Source: ASV31 sp965229765
Lineage (GTDB): Bacteria > Pseudomonadota > Alphaproteobacteria > Rhodobacterales > Rhodobacteraceae
Assembly: GCA_965229765.1 (NCBI GenBank)
Contig: CBDDJT010000003.1
Location: 1,178,001-1,242,000 of the forward strand
DNA length: 64,000 nt
Reading direction: 5' to 3'
Shown here: positions 34,068 to 42,822 of the stretch, one piece after another
Position numbering within the stretch: the stretch's first letter is position 1
How the letters are laid out: the number at the start of each line of letters is the position of its first letter
Notes under the pieces: generated by a model
The model's database searches: none
What the model was told of the DNA's origin: nothing
Seen by the model: the letters and a program-made list of their open reading frames with translations, nothing else
Program-made: the position numbers and the translations under genes

Positions 34068-34080
34068 CTGCACTTGCAGC
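34068..34080. promoter_or_regulatory. possible PhaR site between phaC and phaZ
   Basis: CTGCACTTGCAGC in the 100-base divergent region, 23 bases from the phaC start and 66 from phaZ. It is an imperfect dyad with the CTGC/GCAG arms of the other two sites, and could allow PhaR to act on synthesis and degradation genes together. Confidence 0.5.
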
Positions 34081-34145
34081 ATAACGTCGCCTGGGCCGGG
34101 GGGGAAGGTGGTGTTGTAATAACCTGCGGACCCAGGGGTAACGAT

Positions 34146-35489
34146 ATGCGCTACATGCTCACCTATGACTGGATGGAGACCATCCGCACGACAAATCAGT
34201 GGCTGGGAGCAACCGCTGCCGCAATGGGTTCCTACCCCCAGACGGGCCTTGTACCACATCCCTTCTTCAAGATCATGGCTGCCTGGGGCGACGTGACCGA
34301 ACGCAGCTTTGCGCGCATGGTCGCCAAGCCTGACTGGGGCATCGCCAGCGTGGTGGGCGAAGATGGACGCGACCACGTGGTCACGGTTGAAACCGCGGTC
34401 AAGCGGCCCTTCGGCGATCTCATTCACTTCAAGGTACTCGGACGCAAGGCCCGCAGCCGCAAGGTCTTGCTGGTTGCTCCGATGTCGGGACATTACGCCA
34501 CGCTCCTGCGATCCACCGTCGCCAGCCTGCTTCCGGACTGCGAGGTGTATATCACGGATTGGCACAACGCTCGCGACATTCCGGTCAGCGAGGGCAAGTT
34601 CGATGTCGAGACCTATACGCTCTACCTGATCGATTTCATGCGCCACCTCGGCCACAAGACGCATGTGATCGCGGTCTGTCAGCCCGCACCCCTTGCTCTG
34701 GCCGCGACCGCCTGGATGGCAGAGCATGACCCCAAGGCGCAGCCGCGCAGCCTGACGCTGATCGGCGGGCCGATCGATCCGGACGCAGCCGCGACGGATG
34801 TCACCGATTTTGGCCGCCGGGTCATGATGGGGCAACTGGAAGAAATGGTCATCCAGCGTGTCGGCTTCAAATACGCAGGCGTCGGCCGGATGGTCTATCC
34901 CGGCCTGTTGCAGCTTGCGTCCTTCATGTCGATGAACGCCGACCGGCACGGCGAGGCGTTCTTCAACCAGATCCTGAACGTCGCCAAGGATGAAGCCGGC
35001 GACCACGACAAGCACAACCGCTTTTACGACGAATACCTTGCCGTCATGGACATGACCGCGGAATTCTACCTTTCCACCGTTGAACGCGTGTTCAAGCGAC
35101 GCGACATCGCGCGCAACGACTTCTCGGTGAACGGCCAGCGCATCGACATCGGAAAGATCACCGACGTGGCCGTCAAGATCGTCGAGGGCGAAAAGGACGA
35201 CATAAGCGCACCGGGCCAGTGCCTTGCCGCGCTTGAACTTCTGACAGGCTTGCCGGACCACAAGAAAGCCAGTCACCTGGAACCCGAAGCGGGGCACTAC
35301 GGCATCTTCGCCGGCAAGTCATGGCGCAACAACATCCGGCCGCTTGTGCTGGACTTCATCGACGAGAATGCGTCGCCCGGGAAGGTCAGGAAAGAATCGC
35401 ACCCTTCGGCGCATGGAGCCACGCCCGAAGAAGCCCGGTCAGAACATGAGGACGTTCCAGTGTCGGAAGATGGCCCGCTCCCTGTATGA
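34146..35489 (+). CDS. phaZ: intracellular polyhydroxyalkanoate depolymerase
   Basis: A 447-residue enzyme that mobilises stored PHB. Like other intracellular PhaZ proteins it has an alpha/beta-hydrolase core with a catalytic cysteine in VIAVCQPAPLALAA (about residue 180) instead of serine; EAGHYGIFAGKSWRNNI near the end holds the histidine. The family normally stops soon after LDFIDEN; this one has about 35 extra, hydrophilic residues (KVRKESHPSAHGATPEE and so on) encoded over the end of the convergent hydrolase gene, a 104-base overlap. Divergent from phaC. Confidence 0.92.
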   Translation: MRYMLTYDWMETIRTTNQWLGATAAAMGSYPQTGLVPHPFFKIMAAWGDVTERSFARMVAKPDWGIASVVGEDGRDHVVTVETAVKRPFGDLIHFKVLGRKARSRKVLLVAPMSGHYATLLRSTVASLLPDCEVYITDWHNARDIPVSEGKFDVETYTLYLIDFMRHLGHKTHVIAVCQPAPLALAATAWMAEHDPKAQPRSLTLIGGPIDPDAAATDVTDFGRRVMMGQLEEMVIQRVGFKYAGVGRMVYPGLLQLASFMSMNADRHGEAFFNQILNVAKDEAGDHDKHNRFYDEYLAVMDMTAEFYLSTVERVFKRRDIARNDFSVNGQRIDIGKITDVAVKIVEGEKDDISAPGQCLAALELLTGLPDHKKASHLEPEAGHYGIFAGKSWRNNIRPLVLDFIDENASPGKVRKESHPSAHGATPEEARSEHEDVPVSEDGPLPV

Positions 35490-36117
35490 TCTCCAGCCGT
35501 GCGTGCGGCATGAGTTGGGCGATGAATTCGTGACGGCGCACCGGGCAAAGCGCATCTTCTTCTCCGCACAGAACCAGCGTGGGAATATCGGTGCGCCGCA
35601 GGGTGGATTGCTGGTCGGGTCGCCGTTGAAGCGCGCGTGACTGCCGCACGAAGACGTCCGGCCCCAGCGCCAGCGCCATGTCCATGACCAGTTCCAGCAC
35701 TTCGAACCGCTGCGGCCCTGGCGCCAGGTAGCTCGGCTTCATCTCGTCGCGCATCACCTCTTCCAGGCGTCCGGCGCGCACGCGTGCGATCTGGGGCTCG
35801 CGCGCCGCGGCCACGCTTGGCATCTCGGCCTGGCTGTTGGTGTCCATCAGGGCAAGCCGCGTGATGCGTCCCCGCGAATGGCGCAGCATCTCCATCGCCA
35901 CGATCCCGCCCATGGACAATCCCGCCAGCGCAAAGCGTTCCGGCGCCCAGTCCAGCACCTGCCGCGCCAGCCTTTCCACGGTCTCGGCGCCGGTGATCGG
36001 CGCCACCATCACCGCTGTCTCGCTGGACAGTTCGGCGATCTGGGGACCGAACAGGCGGGCATCGCACATCATGCCGGGCAGCAGGACAAGAGGGTCAGGC
36101 ATCGCTGGGTGCACCAT
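35386..36117 (-). CDS. alpha/beta hydrolase
   Basis: A 243-residue serine hydrolase: LVLLPGMMCDARLF (oxyanion loop), the nucleophile elbow ALAGLSMGGIVAME (Ser about residue 68), the aspartate near CGEEDALCPV and the histidine in IQGAGHLPTLERP. Substrate unknown; relatives include esterases of the BioH/3-oxoadipate enol-lactonase type. The ATG at 36102 (PDPLVLLPG) is an alternative start, 15 bases downstream. Its 3' end overlaps the convergent phaZ by 104 bases. Confidence 0.8.
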   Translation of the reverse strand: MVHPAMPDPLVLLPGMMCDARLFGPQIAELSSETAVMVAPITGAETVERLARQVLDWAPERFALAGLSMGGIVAMEMLRHSRGRITRLALMDTNSQAEMPSVAAAREPQIARVRAGRLEEVMRDEMKPSYLAPGPQRFEVLELVMDMALALGPDVFVRQSRALQRRPDQQSTLRRTDIPTLVLCGEEDALCPVRRHEFIAQLMPHARLEIIQGAGHLPTLERPHVLTGLLRAWLHAPKGAILS

Positions 36118-36194
36118 ATCTGTCAGGGTTGGCGCCCGTTTCCGGACGGCGCAAGATTGTCAAAGCAGCGCTCCGGGTCAACCGCCCAGCGCGG

Positions 36195-36746
36195 TCAGTA
36201 GAAGATGCCGTGGCCAAGATGGACGCCGGCAACAATCAGCAGCAGGCCCGCCGCGGCCTCTGCACGGCGCCGGCCCTGCCTGCGCACCCGGTTCCCAAGC
36301 GCCAGCCCGCCCCACGCGAAGGACATCGAGCAGGCAGAGATCACAGCCGCCAGCAGCACTGGCGCCACATCTCCAAGCCCCAGCGACAGACCGATCAGCA
36401 GGTTGTCGGTCGACAGGCTGGCGGCAAGCACCACAAGCCCCGGCCAGGAGGCCACCTTGCGGCCCAGCGCCTCGTCGTCGAAGCGGCGCATCCCCGCGCC
36501 CACCAGCGTCGACAGACCGAAACCGATCAACAGGACAGGCGCCATCCAGCCAAGGTTGGCCGACAACTCTTCGGCGATCCGCCGGCCCAGCCAGATGCCG
36601 GCCAGCGGCATCAGGAACTCGAACACGCCAAACACGGCCACGATCCGGGCATGCAGACGGTTCTGGCCCATCGCGCCCAGCGCCAGCGAAACCGCAAGGT
36701 TGTTCGCGCCGATGACGACGCCGAGCATAACAAGCGTGGACAGCAT
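36195..36746 (-). CDS. MntP/YtaF-like small membrane transporter
   Basis: A 183-residue protein with six predicted membrane helices in two repeats. Helix 1 has GANNLAVSLALGAMG and helix 4 has SLSTDNLLIGLSLGLGD; the paired acidic/amide helix motifs (xxNNLAVS, TDNLLIG) are the signature of the MntP manganese efflux group, where the first motif often carries Asp. Mn2+ export is a reasonable guess, but the replacement of the first Asp by Asn makes the substrate uncertain. No riboswitch was recognised upstream. Confidence 0.7.
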   Translation of the reverse strand: MLSTLVMLGVVIGANNLAVSLALGAMGQNRLHARIVAVFGVFEFLMPLAGIWLGRRIAEELSANLGWMAPVLLIGFGLSTLVGAGMRRFDDEALGRKVASWPGLVVLAASLSTDNLLIGLSLGLGDVAPVLLAAVISACSMSFAWGGLALGNRVRRQGRRRAEAAAGLLLIVAGVHLGHGIFY

Positions 36747-36876
36747 GCGCGACCTTGTGCATTCCCGCGCGGTCCGGACGGATCCCGGAGCCGAGCTTGT
36801 CGCCTACTGTGTGCGCCCAGAAGGTCCCGCTTGCGAGCAGGCCGGGTGCGGTATAGCGACGCTGTGCGCCCCCGGT

Positions 36877-37551
36877 CTACTCCGCCGAACCGGGCCAGCA
36901 CTGCGGGATGGGTGGATAGCGCAGGCCGCGGAACGGCGGGAAATCGGCATGACGCCGGGCGCGGTCGGGATCGGGCGGGCGCCCCTGACCGACCAGAAGC
37001 CCCCTGGGCGCGATATAGCTCAGGACCCGCCGTTCGGGCATTTCGCGCCACGTCAGGTTGAAGACGGCATTCTGCGGAAAGAACCAGACCTCGTGAAAGT
37101 TCAGGTGATCGAATAGCCACCATGCCAGGTCGCGCCAGTCCCGCCCGGCGTTGAACTGCGGCGCGAACCACGGGATCCCGACACTGACACAGGCGCCCAT
37201 CCGCCCCGCGCCATCCCGCTGGTCCCAGATATGCCCCGCCCGCGTGCGCGCGTTCGACGCACATTTCTGGGGCCGCACCTTGGTCGCGCCGAAATCGTTC
37301 AGTTCCGGCGATCGATAGCCCGAACGAATGTCGATCGGCCCGAAGGTTTCAACCAGCGGTTCCAGCAGGTCCCGGGCAAGTCTTTGCCCCGCTGCCAGCA
37401 TCAACGCGGGATCGTCGGGCACGTTCTGGCGTCCATAATGGCTTGCGATCTCGGAATGAAGAAAGTTTCGCAGCTCGAAATGCCGGGACAGACGCTGCCG
37501 GCCAAGCCTTTCCAGCGCGATGTAGCTGGAGGGGCGGCGCGGCCTGGTCAT
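36877..37551 (-). CDS. peptidase M15-like protein
   Basis: A 224-residue protein without a signal peptide. IDIRSGYRSPELND (about 74-87) is the SGYRSxxxN motif of the M15/D-Ala-D-Ala carboxypeptidase fold, and RAGHIWDQRDGAGRMG follows with the spaced His and Asp expected as zinc ligands. It then has VGIPWFAPQF and a Trp-rich stretch (DWRDLAWWLFDHLNFHEVWF) not typical of classical M15 enzymes. Function is not known; peptidoglycan-type amide cleavage or a dead relative are both possible. It is 1 base from the next minus-strand gene upstream. Confidence 0.6.
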   Translation of the reverse strand: MTRPRRPSSYIALERLGRQRLSRHFELRNFLHSEIASHYGRQNVPDDPALMLAAGQRLARDLLEPLVETFGPIDIRSGYRSPELNDFGATKVRPQKCASNARTRAGHIWDQRDGAGRMGACVSVGIPWFAPQFNAGRDWRDLAWWLFDHLNFHEVWFFPQNAVFNLTWREMPERRVLSYIAPRGLLVGQGRPPDPDRARRHADFPPFRGLRYPPIPQCWPGSAE

Positions 37552-37552
37552 C

Positions 37553-38533
37553 TCAGTCGTCCGGAAGGCTGCGCGCCCAGTCCAGGATCGCCCGCGTGAC
37601 GGTCGCTGTCATCGCCGGGCTGAGGATGTCGCCCGCGATGACATGGTGCGAGGGATCGGCCCCCGTTTCCGGCAGATCCAGCGGCACCAGCGTCACATCC
37701 CCGCCCCAGACCTCGGCCACGCTGCGGGTCGCTTTGTGATCCACGACAAGGTCGCTGTCCGAGAAGAGCATCAGCACCGGAACCCGCGTCGCGGCGAAAT
37801 CCTGCGCATTGGCATGCGCCACAAGTGCCCCGAGAGGCAGGGTAGAGACCGATGGATAGCGCGTTGTCCAATGCGTCGCGTGGCCTTCGTTCACAGGCAC
37901 AAAGCTGCGCTCCAGCCCGGTGACGGGCGGCAGCCAGTAGCGTGCGTAGGGCCAGCCCAGAAGCTCTGCCATCGGATTGGCGATACGGAAGTTCGGTGAA
38001 ATCAGGACGACGCCCGCCAATGCCCCAGCCAGTTCGGCATCGGCGGCCCCCAGAGCGGCAAGCGTGCCGCCGGTGGACGTGCCGATCAGGATCACGCGTT
38101 CGCCCGCCACGCGTCCGGCCGCAACCGCCTCTGCCAGATCGGCCAGCCAGTCGCCGGCGCGGGGCTCGGCCATGGCGGCCCCGTCGCGCCCGTGACCCGC
38201 AAGCCGCGTGAAGATGAGGTTCGCGCCCAGCGCCTCGGCCACCCTGTCGGGCACGGGGCGAATCTCTTCCGCGCTGGCCGAGAAGCCGTGCAGATAGACC
38301 AGCGACAGTTCGGTGCGAATTCCTGCCTCTCCCGCCCAATCCACCCGGGCGCGGGCATCCGCCCGAAGATTTGGCACTTCGGCTTCGCGCGCCGCGAAAT
38401 AGGCATCAAGGTCTTCGCCTTCGGACGGCTGCCCGTGCGGCATCACTGTAGGGATACCCTCCCGCGCCCCGTATTCCCAAAGGCCCCAACCCGCGGCACC
38501 GAGAATTGCAACGGAAACCAGAAATTTCCACAT
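37553..38533 (-). CDS. membrane-anchored alpha/beta hydrolase
   Basis: A 326-residue protein with an N-terminal membrane anchor (FLVSVAILGAAGWGLWEYG, residues 3-21) and a hydrolase domain: LVYLHGFSASAEEI, nucleophile elbow LIGTSTGGTLAALG (Ser about 155), and the C-terminal histidine in DPSHHVIAGD. It is probably a lipase/esterase facing the periplasm. Start 38533 (ATG) is preferred over an upstream TTG at 38569. The gene sits between the M15-like gene (1-base gap) and another hydrolase (1-base gap), all on the minus strand: one operon. Confidence 0.8.
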   Translation of the reverse strand: MWKFLVSVAILGAAGWGLWEYGAREGIPTVMPHGQPSEGEDLDAYFAAREAEVPNLRADARARVDWAGEAGIRTELSLVYLHGFSASAEEIRPVPDRVAEALGANLIFTRLAGHGRDGAAMAEPRAGDWLADLAEAVAAGRVAGERVILIGTSTGGTLAALGAADAELAGALAGVVLISPNFRIANPMAELLGWPYARYWLPPVTGLERSFVPVNEGHATHWTTRYPSVSTLPLGALVAHANAQDFAATRVPVLMLFSDSDLVVDHKATRSVAEVWGGDVTLVPLDLPETGADPSHHVIAGDILSPAMTATVTRAILDWARSLPDD

Positions 38534-38534
38534 G

Positions 38535-39296
38535 TCAGAGGTCGCCCGCCCGTGTCGTGACCTCGGCAATCGCGGCCTCGGTCAGTGCAAGGCAATCGGC
38601 TGAAGAAAAGCGGTGGTCGGCGCCCTTGACCAGGGTCAGCCGCATGTCATCCGCCTGGGCATGATCCATCAGGCGCTGTGGCACCTCGGTCGGCACGTCC
38701 GCGTCGGCGGTGCCTTGCAACAGGCGCACTGGAAAGGGCAGCGCCAATGGCGCGCGAAGAACAAGGTTCCTGCGGCCGTCCTCGATCAGTCGCCGTGTGA
38801 TGACATAGGGGTCATCGGAATACTCGGACGGCAGTTCCAGCCTGCCCTCGCGCTCGATCGTGGCGCGCTGCGCTGCATCGAATTCCGCCCAGAATCCGTC
38901 CTCGGTAAAATCCGGCGCGGCGGCGATCCCGACCAGACCCGCCACCCGCTGGGGCATTTGCCGCGCCATCAAAAAGGCGATCCAGCCACCCATGGACGAT
39001 CCCACCAGCACCTGCGGCCCCTCGGTCAATGCCGCGACGGCCGATACCGCATCCTCGGCCCAGTCACCGATGCAGCCGTCTTCGAAACGGCCGGAAGATT
39101 GGCCATGGCCCGAATAATCGAAGCGCAGGAACGCGCGTCCCAGCGCCCGCGCCCAGGTTTCCAGATGTACCGCCTTGGTCCCTGTCATGTCGGACCTGAA
39201 CCCGCCAAGGAACACGATCCCGGGCCCACCCCCTTCGCTGCGGTGATAGGCGATGCGGCGCCCGGACGGCGTGTCCAGGTAGTCTGGATCGGACAT
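38535..39296 (-). CDS. alpha/beta hydrolase
   Basis: A 253-residue cytoplasmic hydrolase: GIVFLGGFRSDMTGTKA, FDYSGHGQSSGRF, nucleophile elbow VLVGSSMGGWIAFLMA (Ser about 108), aspartate in LQGTADADVP and histidine in VKGADHRFSS. It resembles the ABHD10/acyl-protein thioesterase branch, but substrate is unknown. The ATG at 39296 gives a natural start (SDPDYLDTPSGRRIAY). It leads the hydrolase-hydrolase-M15-like run and diverges from thrS across 157 bases. Confidence 0.8.
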   Translation of the reverse strand: MSDPDYLDTPSGRRIAYHRSEGGGPGIVFLGGFRSDMTGTKAVHLETWARALGRAFLRFDYSGHGQSSGRFEDGCIGDWAEDAVSAVAALTEGPQVLVGSSMGGWIAFLMARQMPQRVAGLVGIAAAPDFTEDGFWAEFDAAQRATIEREGRLELPSEYSDDPYVITRRLIEDGRRNLVLRAPLALPFPVRLLQGTADADVPTEVPQRLMDHAQADDMRLTLVKGADHRFSSADCLALTEAAIAEVTTRAGDL

Positions 39297-39453
39297 GCGG
39301 CCTCCTTCGTTCGGACCCTCTTGCCACAACGGGACCGAAACACAAAGTGCCGCGACCGCCCGCGTTGACAAGGCCCGATCAGTGTCACATCTAGGCGTGG
39401 ACATACCCGCAACCGGGCGTTCCGTGGGCGCCAGACTGACGAGGAGCAGGCCG

Positions 39454-41406
39454 ATGGCCCAGATTTCCCTTACTTTCCCCGATGGCAATTCTCGCGCGTT
39501 CGAGGCCGGCGTCACCGCTGCCGAAGTGGCCGAGAGCATCTCGAAGTCGCTGTCGAAAAAGGCGATCTCGGCCACGCTCGACGGGCGCCACTGGGATCTT
39601 CAGTGGCCGATCGATCATGACGCCAGCATCGCCATCAACACGATGCAGGACGACGCGCAGGCGCTGGAACTGATCCGGCACGACCTTGCGCATATCATGG
39701 CACGCGCCGTGCAGGAAATCTGGCCCGACGTGAAGGTCACGATCGGCCCGGTGATCGAACGCGGCTGGTACTATGACTTCGACCGGGCGGACCCGTTCAC
39801 GCCAGAGGATCTTGGCCTGATCGAAGCCAAGATGAAGGAGATCATCAACCGCCGGGATCCCGTCACCACCGAAGTCTGGGAGCGCGACCGCGCGATCCGC
39901 TACTACGAGGCCAACAACGAGCCCTACAAGGTGGAACTGATCGAGGCCATTCCCGGCACCGAGCCGATCCGCATGTACTGGCATGGCCATTGGCAGGACC
40001 TGTGCCGCGGCCCGCACCTGCAACACACCGGCCAGGTGCCCGCGGACGCCTTCAAGCTGATGAGCGTGGCCGGTGCCTATTGGCGCGGCGATTCCAGCCG
40101 CCAGATGTTGCAGCGCATCTACGGCGTGGCCTTCCGGTCGCGGCAGGAGCTGAAGGACTACCTGCATTTCCTGGAAGAGGCCGAACGCCGCGACCACCGC
40201 CGCCTCGGCCGCGAGATGGACCTGTTCCACATGCAGGAAGAGGCCCCGGGCCAGGTGTTTTGGCACCCCAATGGCTGGACGGTCTACACCACGCTTCAGG
40301 ATTACATGCGCCGCAGGCAGCGCGAGGGCGGCTATGTCGAGGTGAACACGCCTCAGGTCGTCGACCGCAAGCTGTGGGAGGCCTCGGGCCACTGGGAAAA
40401 ATACCAGGAGAACATGTTCATCGTCGAAGTGGACGAGGAACACGCCCGCGAAAAGGCGATCAATGCGCTGAAGCCCATGAACTGCCCCTGCCACGTTCAG
40501 ATCTTCAATCGGGGCCTGAAATCCTATCGCGACCTGCCCCTGCGCATGGCCGAATTCGGATCTTGCAATCGGTACGAGCCCTCGGGCGCGCTGCATGGGA
40601 TCATGCGCGTGCGCGGTTTCACCCAGGACGACGGGCACATCTTCTGCCGTGAAGACCAGATCGAAAGCGAAACGGCGATCTACATCGATTTCCTGAGCCA
40701 AATCTACAAGGACCTCGGGTTCGAGAACTTCCGCGTGAAATTCTCGGATCGGCCGGAAACGCGCGCCGGGTCAGACCTTGTTTGGGACAAGGCGGAACAG
40801 GCGCTGCTGTCTGCCACCCGCGCGGCGGGAATCGAGCCGGAACTGAACCCCGGCGAGGGCGCGTTCTACGGCCCCAAGCTGGAGTTCGTCCTGACCGATG
40901 CCATCGGCCGCGACTGGCAGTGCGGCACGCACCAGGTGGATTTCGTCCTGCCCGAACGGCTCGATGCGACCTACATCGCAGAGGACGGGGCCAAGCACCG
41001 CCCGGTGATGCTGCACCGCGCGACGCTGGGCAGCTTCGAGCGGTTCATCGGCATCCTGATAGAAGAGCACGCCGGCCGCCTGCCGTTCTGGCTGGCACCG
41101 CGTCAGGTTGTGGTCGCGTCGATCGTGTCCGACGCGGACCCATTCGTGCATGAGATCGTGGACCTGCTGAGAAAACGCGGTGTCCGGGCCGAGGCCGACA
41201 CCCGAAACGAGAAGATCAACTACAAGGTTCGCGAGCATTCCGTTGGCAAGGTGCCCGTGATTCTGGCGATCGGCATGAAGGAAGTCGAGGATCGCACGGT
41301 CTCGCTTCGGCGTCTGGGGGAGAAACAGACGCGGACTGTTACACTCCAGGAGGTCACCGATAGCCTTGCGGCAGAGGCGCGCCCCCCAGACCTCGCCCGC
41401 GCGTGA
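39454..41406 (+). CDS. thrS: threonyl-tRNA synthetase
   Basis: A 650-residue class II synthetase charging tRNA-Thr. Domains in order: TGS (1-62), editing domain with the histidine motif HDLAHIMARAVQEIWPD (about 73-89), catalytic core with the zinc cysteine in PMNCPCHVQIFN, motif 2 LRMAEFGSCNRYEPSGAL, motif 3 LHRATLGSFERFIGILIEEH, and an anticodon-binding domain from about 540. Full length. GAGGAG precedes the ATG at 39454. The 157-base leader showed no obvious T-box or pseudo-anticodon structure by eye. Confidence 0.97.
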   Translation: MAQISLTFPDGNSRAFEAGVTAAEVAESISKSLSKKAISATLDGRHWDLQWPIDHDASIAINTMQDDAQALELIRHDLAHIMARAVQEIWPDVKVTIGPVIERGWYYDFDRADPFTPEDLGLIEAKMKEIINRRDPVTTEVWERDRAIRYYEANNEPYKVELIEAIPGTEPIRMYWHGHWQDLCRGPHLQHTGQVPADAFKLMSVAGAYWRGDSSRQMLQRIYGVAFRSRQELKDYLHFLEEAERRDHRRLGREMDLFHMQEEAPGQVFWHPNGWTVYTTLQDYMRRRQREGGYVEVNTPQVVDRKLWEASGHWEKYQENMFIVEVDEEHAREKAINALKPMNCPCHVQIFNRGLKSYRDLPLRMAEFGSCNRYEPSGALHGIMRVRGFTQDDGHIFCREDQIESETAIYIDFLSQIYKDLGFENFRVKFSDRPETRAGSDLVWDKAEQALLSATRAAGIEPELNPGEGAFYGPKLEFVLTDAIGRDWQCGTHQVDFVLPERLDATYIAEDGAKHRPVMLHRATLGSFERFIGILIEEHAGRLPFWLAPRQVVVASIVSDADPFVHEIVDLLRKRGVRAEADTRNEKINYKVREHSVGKVPVILAIGMKEVEDRTVSLRRLGEKQTRTVTLQEVTDSLAAEARPPDLARA

Positions 41407-41597
41407 AGCGACTTTTCAAGGGGTTGCACCGGTTGCGGCACAAGGCAGTCACGGCCAAGTAAACTTTCCGTTTGTTTCACCCCCTGACAGCGGCGTGCAA
41501 CACGGCGCTGTTATTGGAACGTGTGCATAGCCGGAGCCTAGGTTTTGGGCATCGCAACGAAGCGATCGTTCAAACCCTCGAATTCACGGAGTTTACC

Positions 41598-41906
41598 ATG
41601 TCCCACACCGTCAAGTCGCTCGCCGTCGCCGGCGCCGTCGCCGCTGCCTTTGCCGCCCACGTCGCGGGCCCGGCGAACGCCCAGGCTCAGGAAAAGTGCT
41701 TCGGCGTTTCGCTCGCCGGCGAAAACGACTGTGCCGCCGGCCCCGGCACGACCTGCGCCGGTTCGTCGACCGTCGACTACCAGGGCAACGCCTGGACGCT
41801 GGTTCCCGCTGGCACCTGCGGCGACATCGAACTGCCCGCGATGGCAGACGGCACCGCGCGCATGGGCGCGCTGGAAGAGCTGAAGCGCGACCTGCCCCAG
41901 GGCTAA
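41598..41906 (+). CDS. bufA1: BufA1-type bufferin precursor (DUF2282)
   Basis: A 102-residue exported peptide: signal sequence 1-28 (ending ANA), then a core with exactly four cysteines, C34 in EKCFGVSLAG, C45 in ENDCAAG, C53 in TTCAGSS and C74 in PAGTCGD. This spacing is that of DUF2282 proteins, recently described as bufferins: peptides whose cysteines are oxidised by an MNIO enzyme to sulfur heterocycles that bind copper in the periplasm. The modification here is inferred from the adjacent DUF692 and DUF2063 genes. The residues after C74 form a short acidic/basic tail. A strong hairpin follows the stop. Confidence 0.85.
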   Translation: MSHTVKSLAVAGAVAAAFAAHVAGPANAQAQEKCFGVSLAGENDCAAGPGTTCAGSSTVDYQGNAWTLVPAGTCGDIELPAMADGTARMGALEELKRDLPQG

Positions 41907-41914
41907 GCCGACTC

Positions 41915-41941
41915 CGGCCCCCGGCACCGGGCCGGGGGCCG
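41915..41941 (+). terminator. intra-operon hairpin between bufA1 and bufB
   Basis: CGGCCCCCGGC and GCCGGGGGCCG pair as a perfect 11-bp stem with a 5-base loop, 8 bases after the bufA1 stop and 26 before the bufB start, followed only by TCTTCC. A partial terminator or mRNA stabiliser would let the precursor be made in excess over its enzyme. Confidence 0.65.
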
Positions 41942-41967
41942 TCTTCCACCGCCGGAGAAGCGTTGAG

Positions 41968-42822
41968 ATGCTGGACATGACCGACAGACACCGCCTGCCC
42001 GCCGCGCCCGGCGTCGGCTACAAGGCCCAGCATTATTCCGCGATACTCGAAGATCCCGGTGCGGTGGCGTGGATCGAGATCCATGCAGAGAATTACATGG
42101 GCGACGGCGGTCGCCCGCTGGTACAACTGCGCCACCTCGCCGAACGGTTCCCTGTGTCGGTGCATGGCGTGGGGCTTTCCATCGGCGGCGAAGGCCCGCT
42201 TGACCGCGACCACCTGCGCCGGCTGGCGCATCTTGTGGGCTGGCTCAACCCCGCCAGCTTTTCCGAACACCTTGCGTGGTCTACGCACGACAGCCACTTT
42301 CTGAATGACCTGCTGCCCCTGCCCTATACCGCCGCCACGCTGGTGCGGGTCTGCGCCCATATCGACGAGGTGCAGGACGCCATCGGCCGGCCCCTTCTGC
42401 TGGAAAACCCATCAACCTATCTGGCCTTCGCCGAAAGCGACTGGTCGGAAACGGATTTCCTGGCCGAGATTGCGCGGCGCACCGGGTGCGGCCTGCTGCT
42501 GGATGTCAACAACGTGTTCGTATCGGCAGTCAACCAGCAGACCGATCCGCGCGCCTATATCGACGCCTTTCCGATGAACGCTGTCGGTGAAGTTCATCTC
42601 GGCGGCCACGATGTGGACAGCGACGACCACGGCGCGCCGCTGTTGATCGACAGCCACGGGGCAGAGGTCGCCGATCCGGTATGGACGCTTTATGCCTATA
42701 CGCTGGACCGCGCCGGGCCGCGCCCGACCCTAATCGAATGGGACACCGACGTGCCCGAATGGCCCGTTCTGGCGGCAGAGGCCGCGCGTGCGGCACGCCT
42801 TCTCGAACGGGTGCCAGCATGA
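41968..42822 (+). CDS. bufB: MNIO family (DUF692) multinuclear iron oxidase, BufB
   Basis: A 284-residue TIM-barrel enzyme with the metal-ligand pattern of the DUF692/MbnB family: H39 and E41 in IEIHAENYM, H66 in SVHGVGLS, E100/H101 in SEHLAWS, E146 in LLLENPSTY, D179 and N182 in LLLDVNNV, H210 and H214 in EVHLGGHD, and the later DSHGAEVADPVW. Such enzymes use two or three irons and O2 to modify cysteines of a precursor peptide. The start at 41968 has GGAGAAG 8 bases upstream. It is followed by its recognition partner with a 4-base overlap. Confidence 0.9.
   Translation: MLDMTDRHRLPAAPGVGYKAQHYSAILEDPGAVAWIEIHAENYMGDGGRPLVQLRHLAERFPVSVHGVGLSIGGEGPLDRDHLRRLAHLVGWLNPASFSEHLAWSTHDSHFLNDLLPLPYTAATLVRVCAHIDEVQDAIGRPLLLENPSTYLAFAESDWSETDFLAEIARRTGCGLLLDVNNVFVSAVNQQTDPRAYIDAFPMNAVGEVHLGGHDVDSDDHGAPLLIDSHGAEVADPVWTLYAYTLDRAGPRPTLIEWDTDVPEWPVLAAEAARAARLLERVPA

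Noticed and set aside
39297..39453. T-box or attenuator upstream of thrS
   Set aside because: No conserved T-box sequence or tRNA-like anticodon loop could be found by eye, and T-boxes are not expected in this group.
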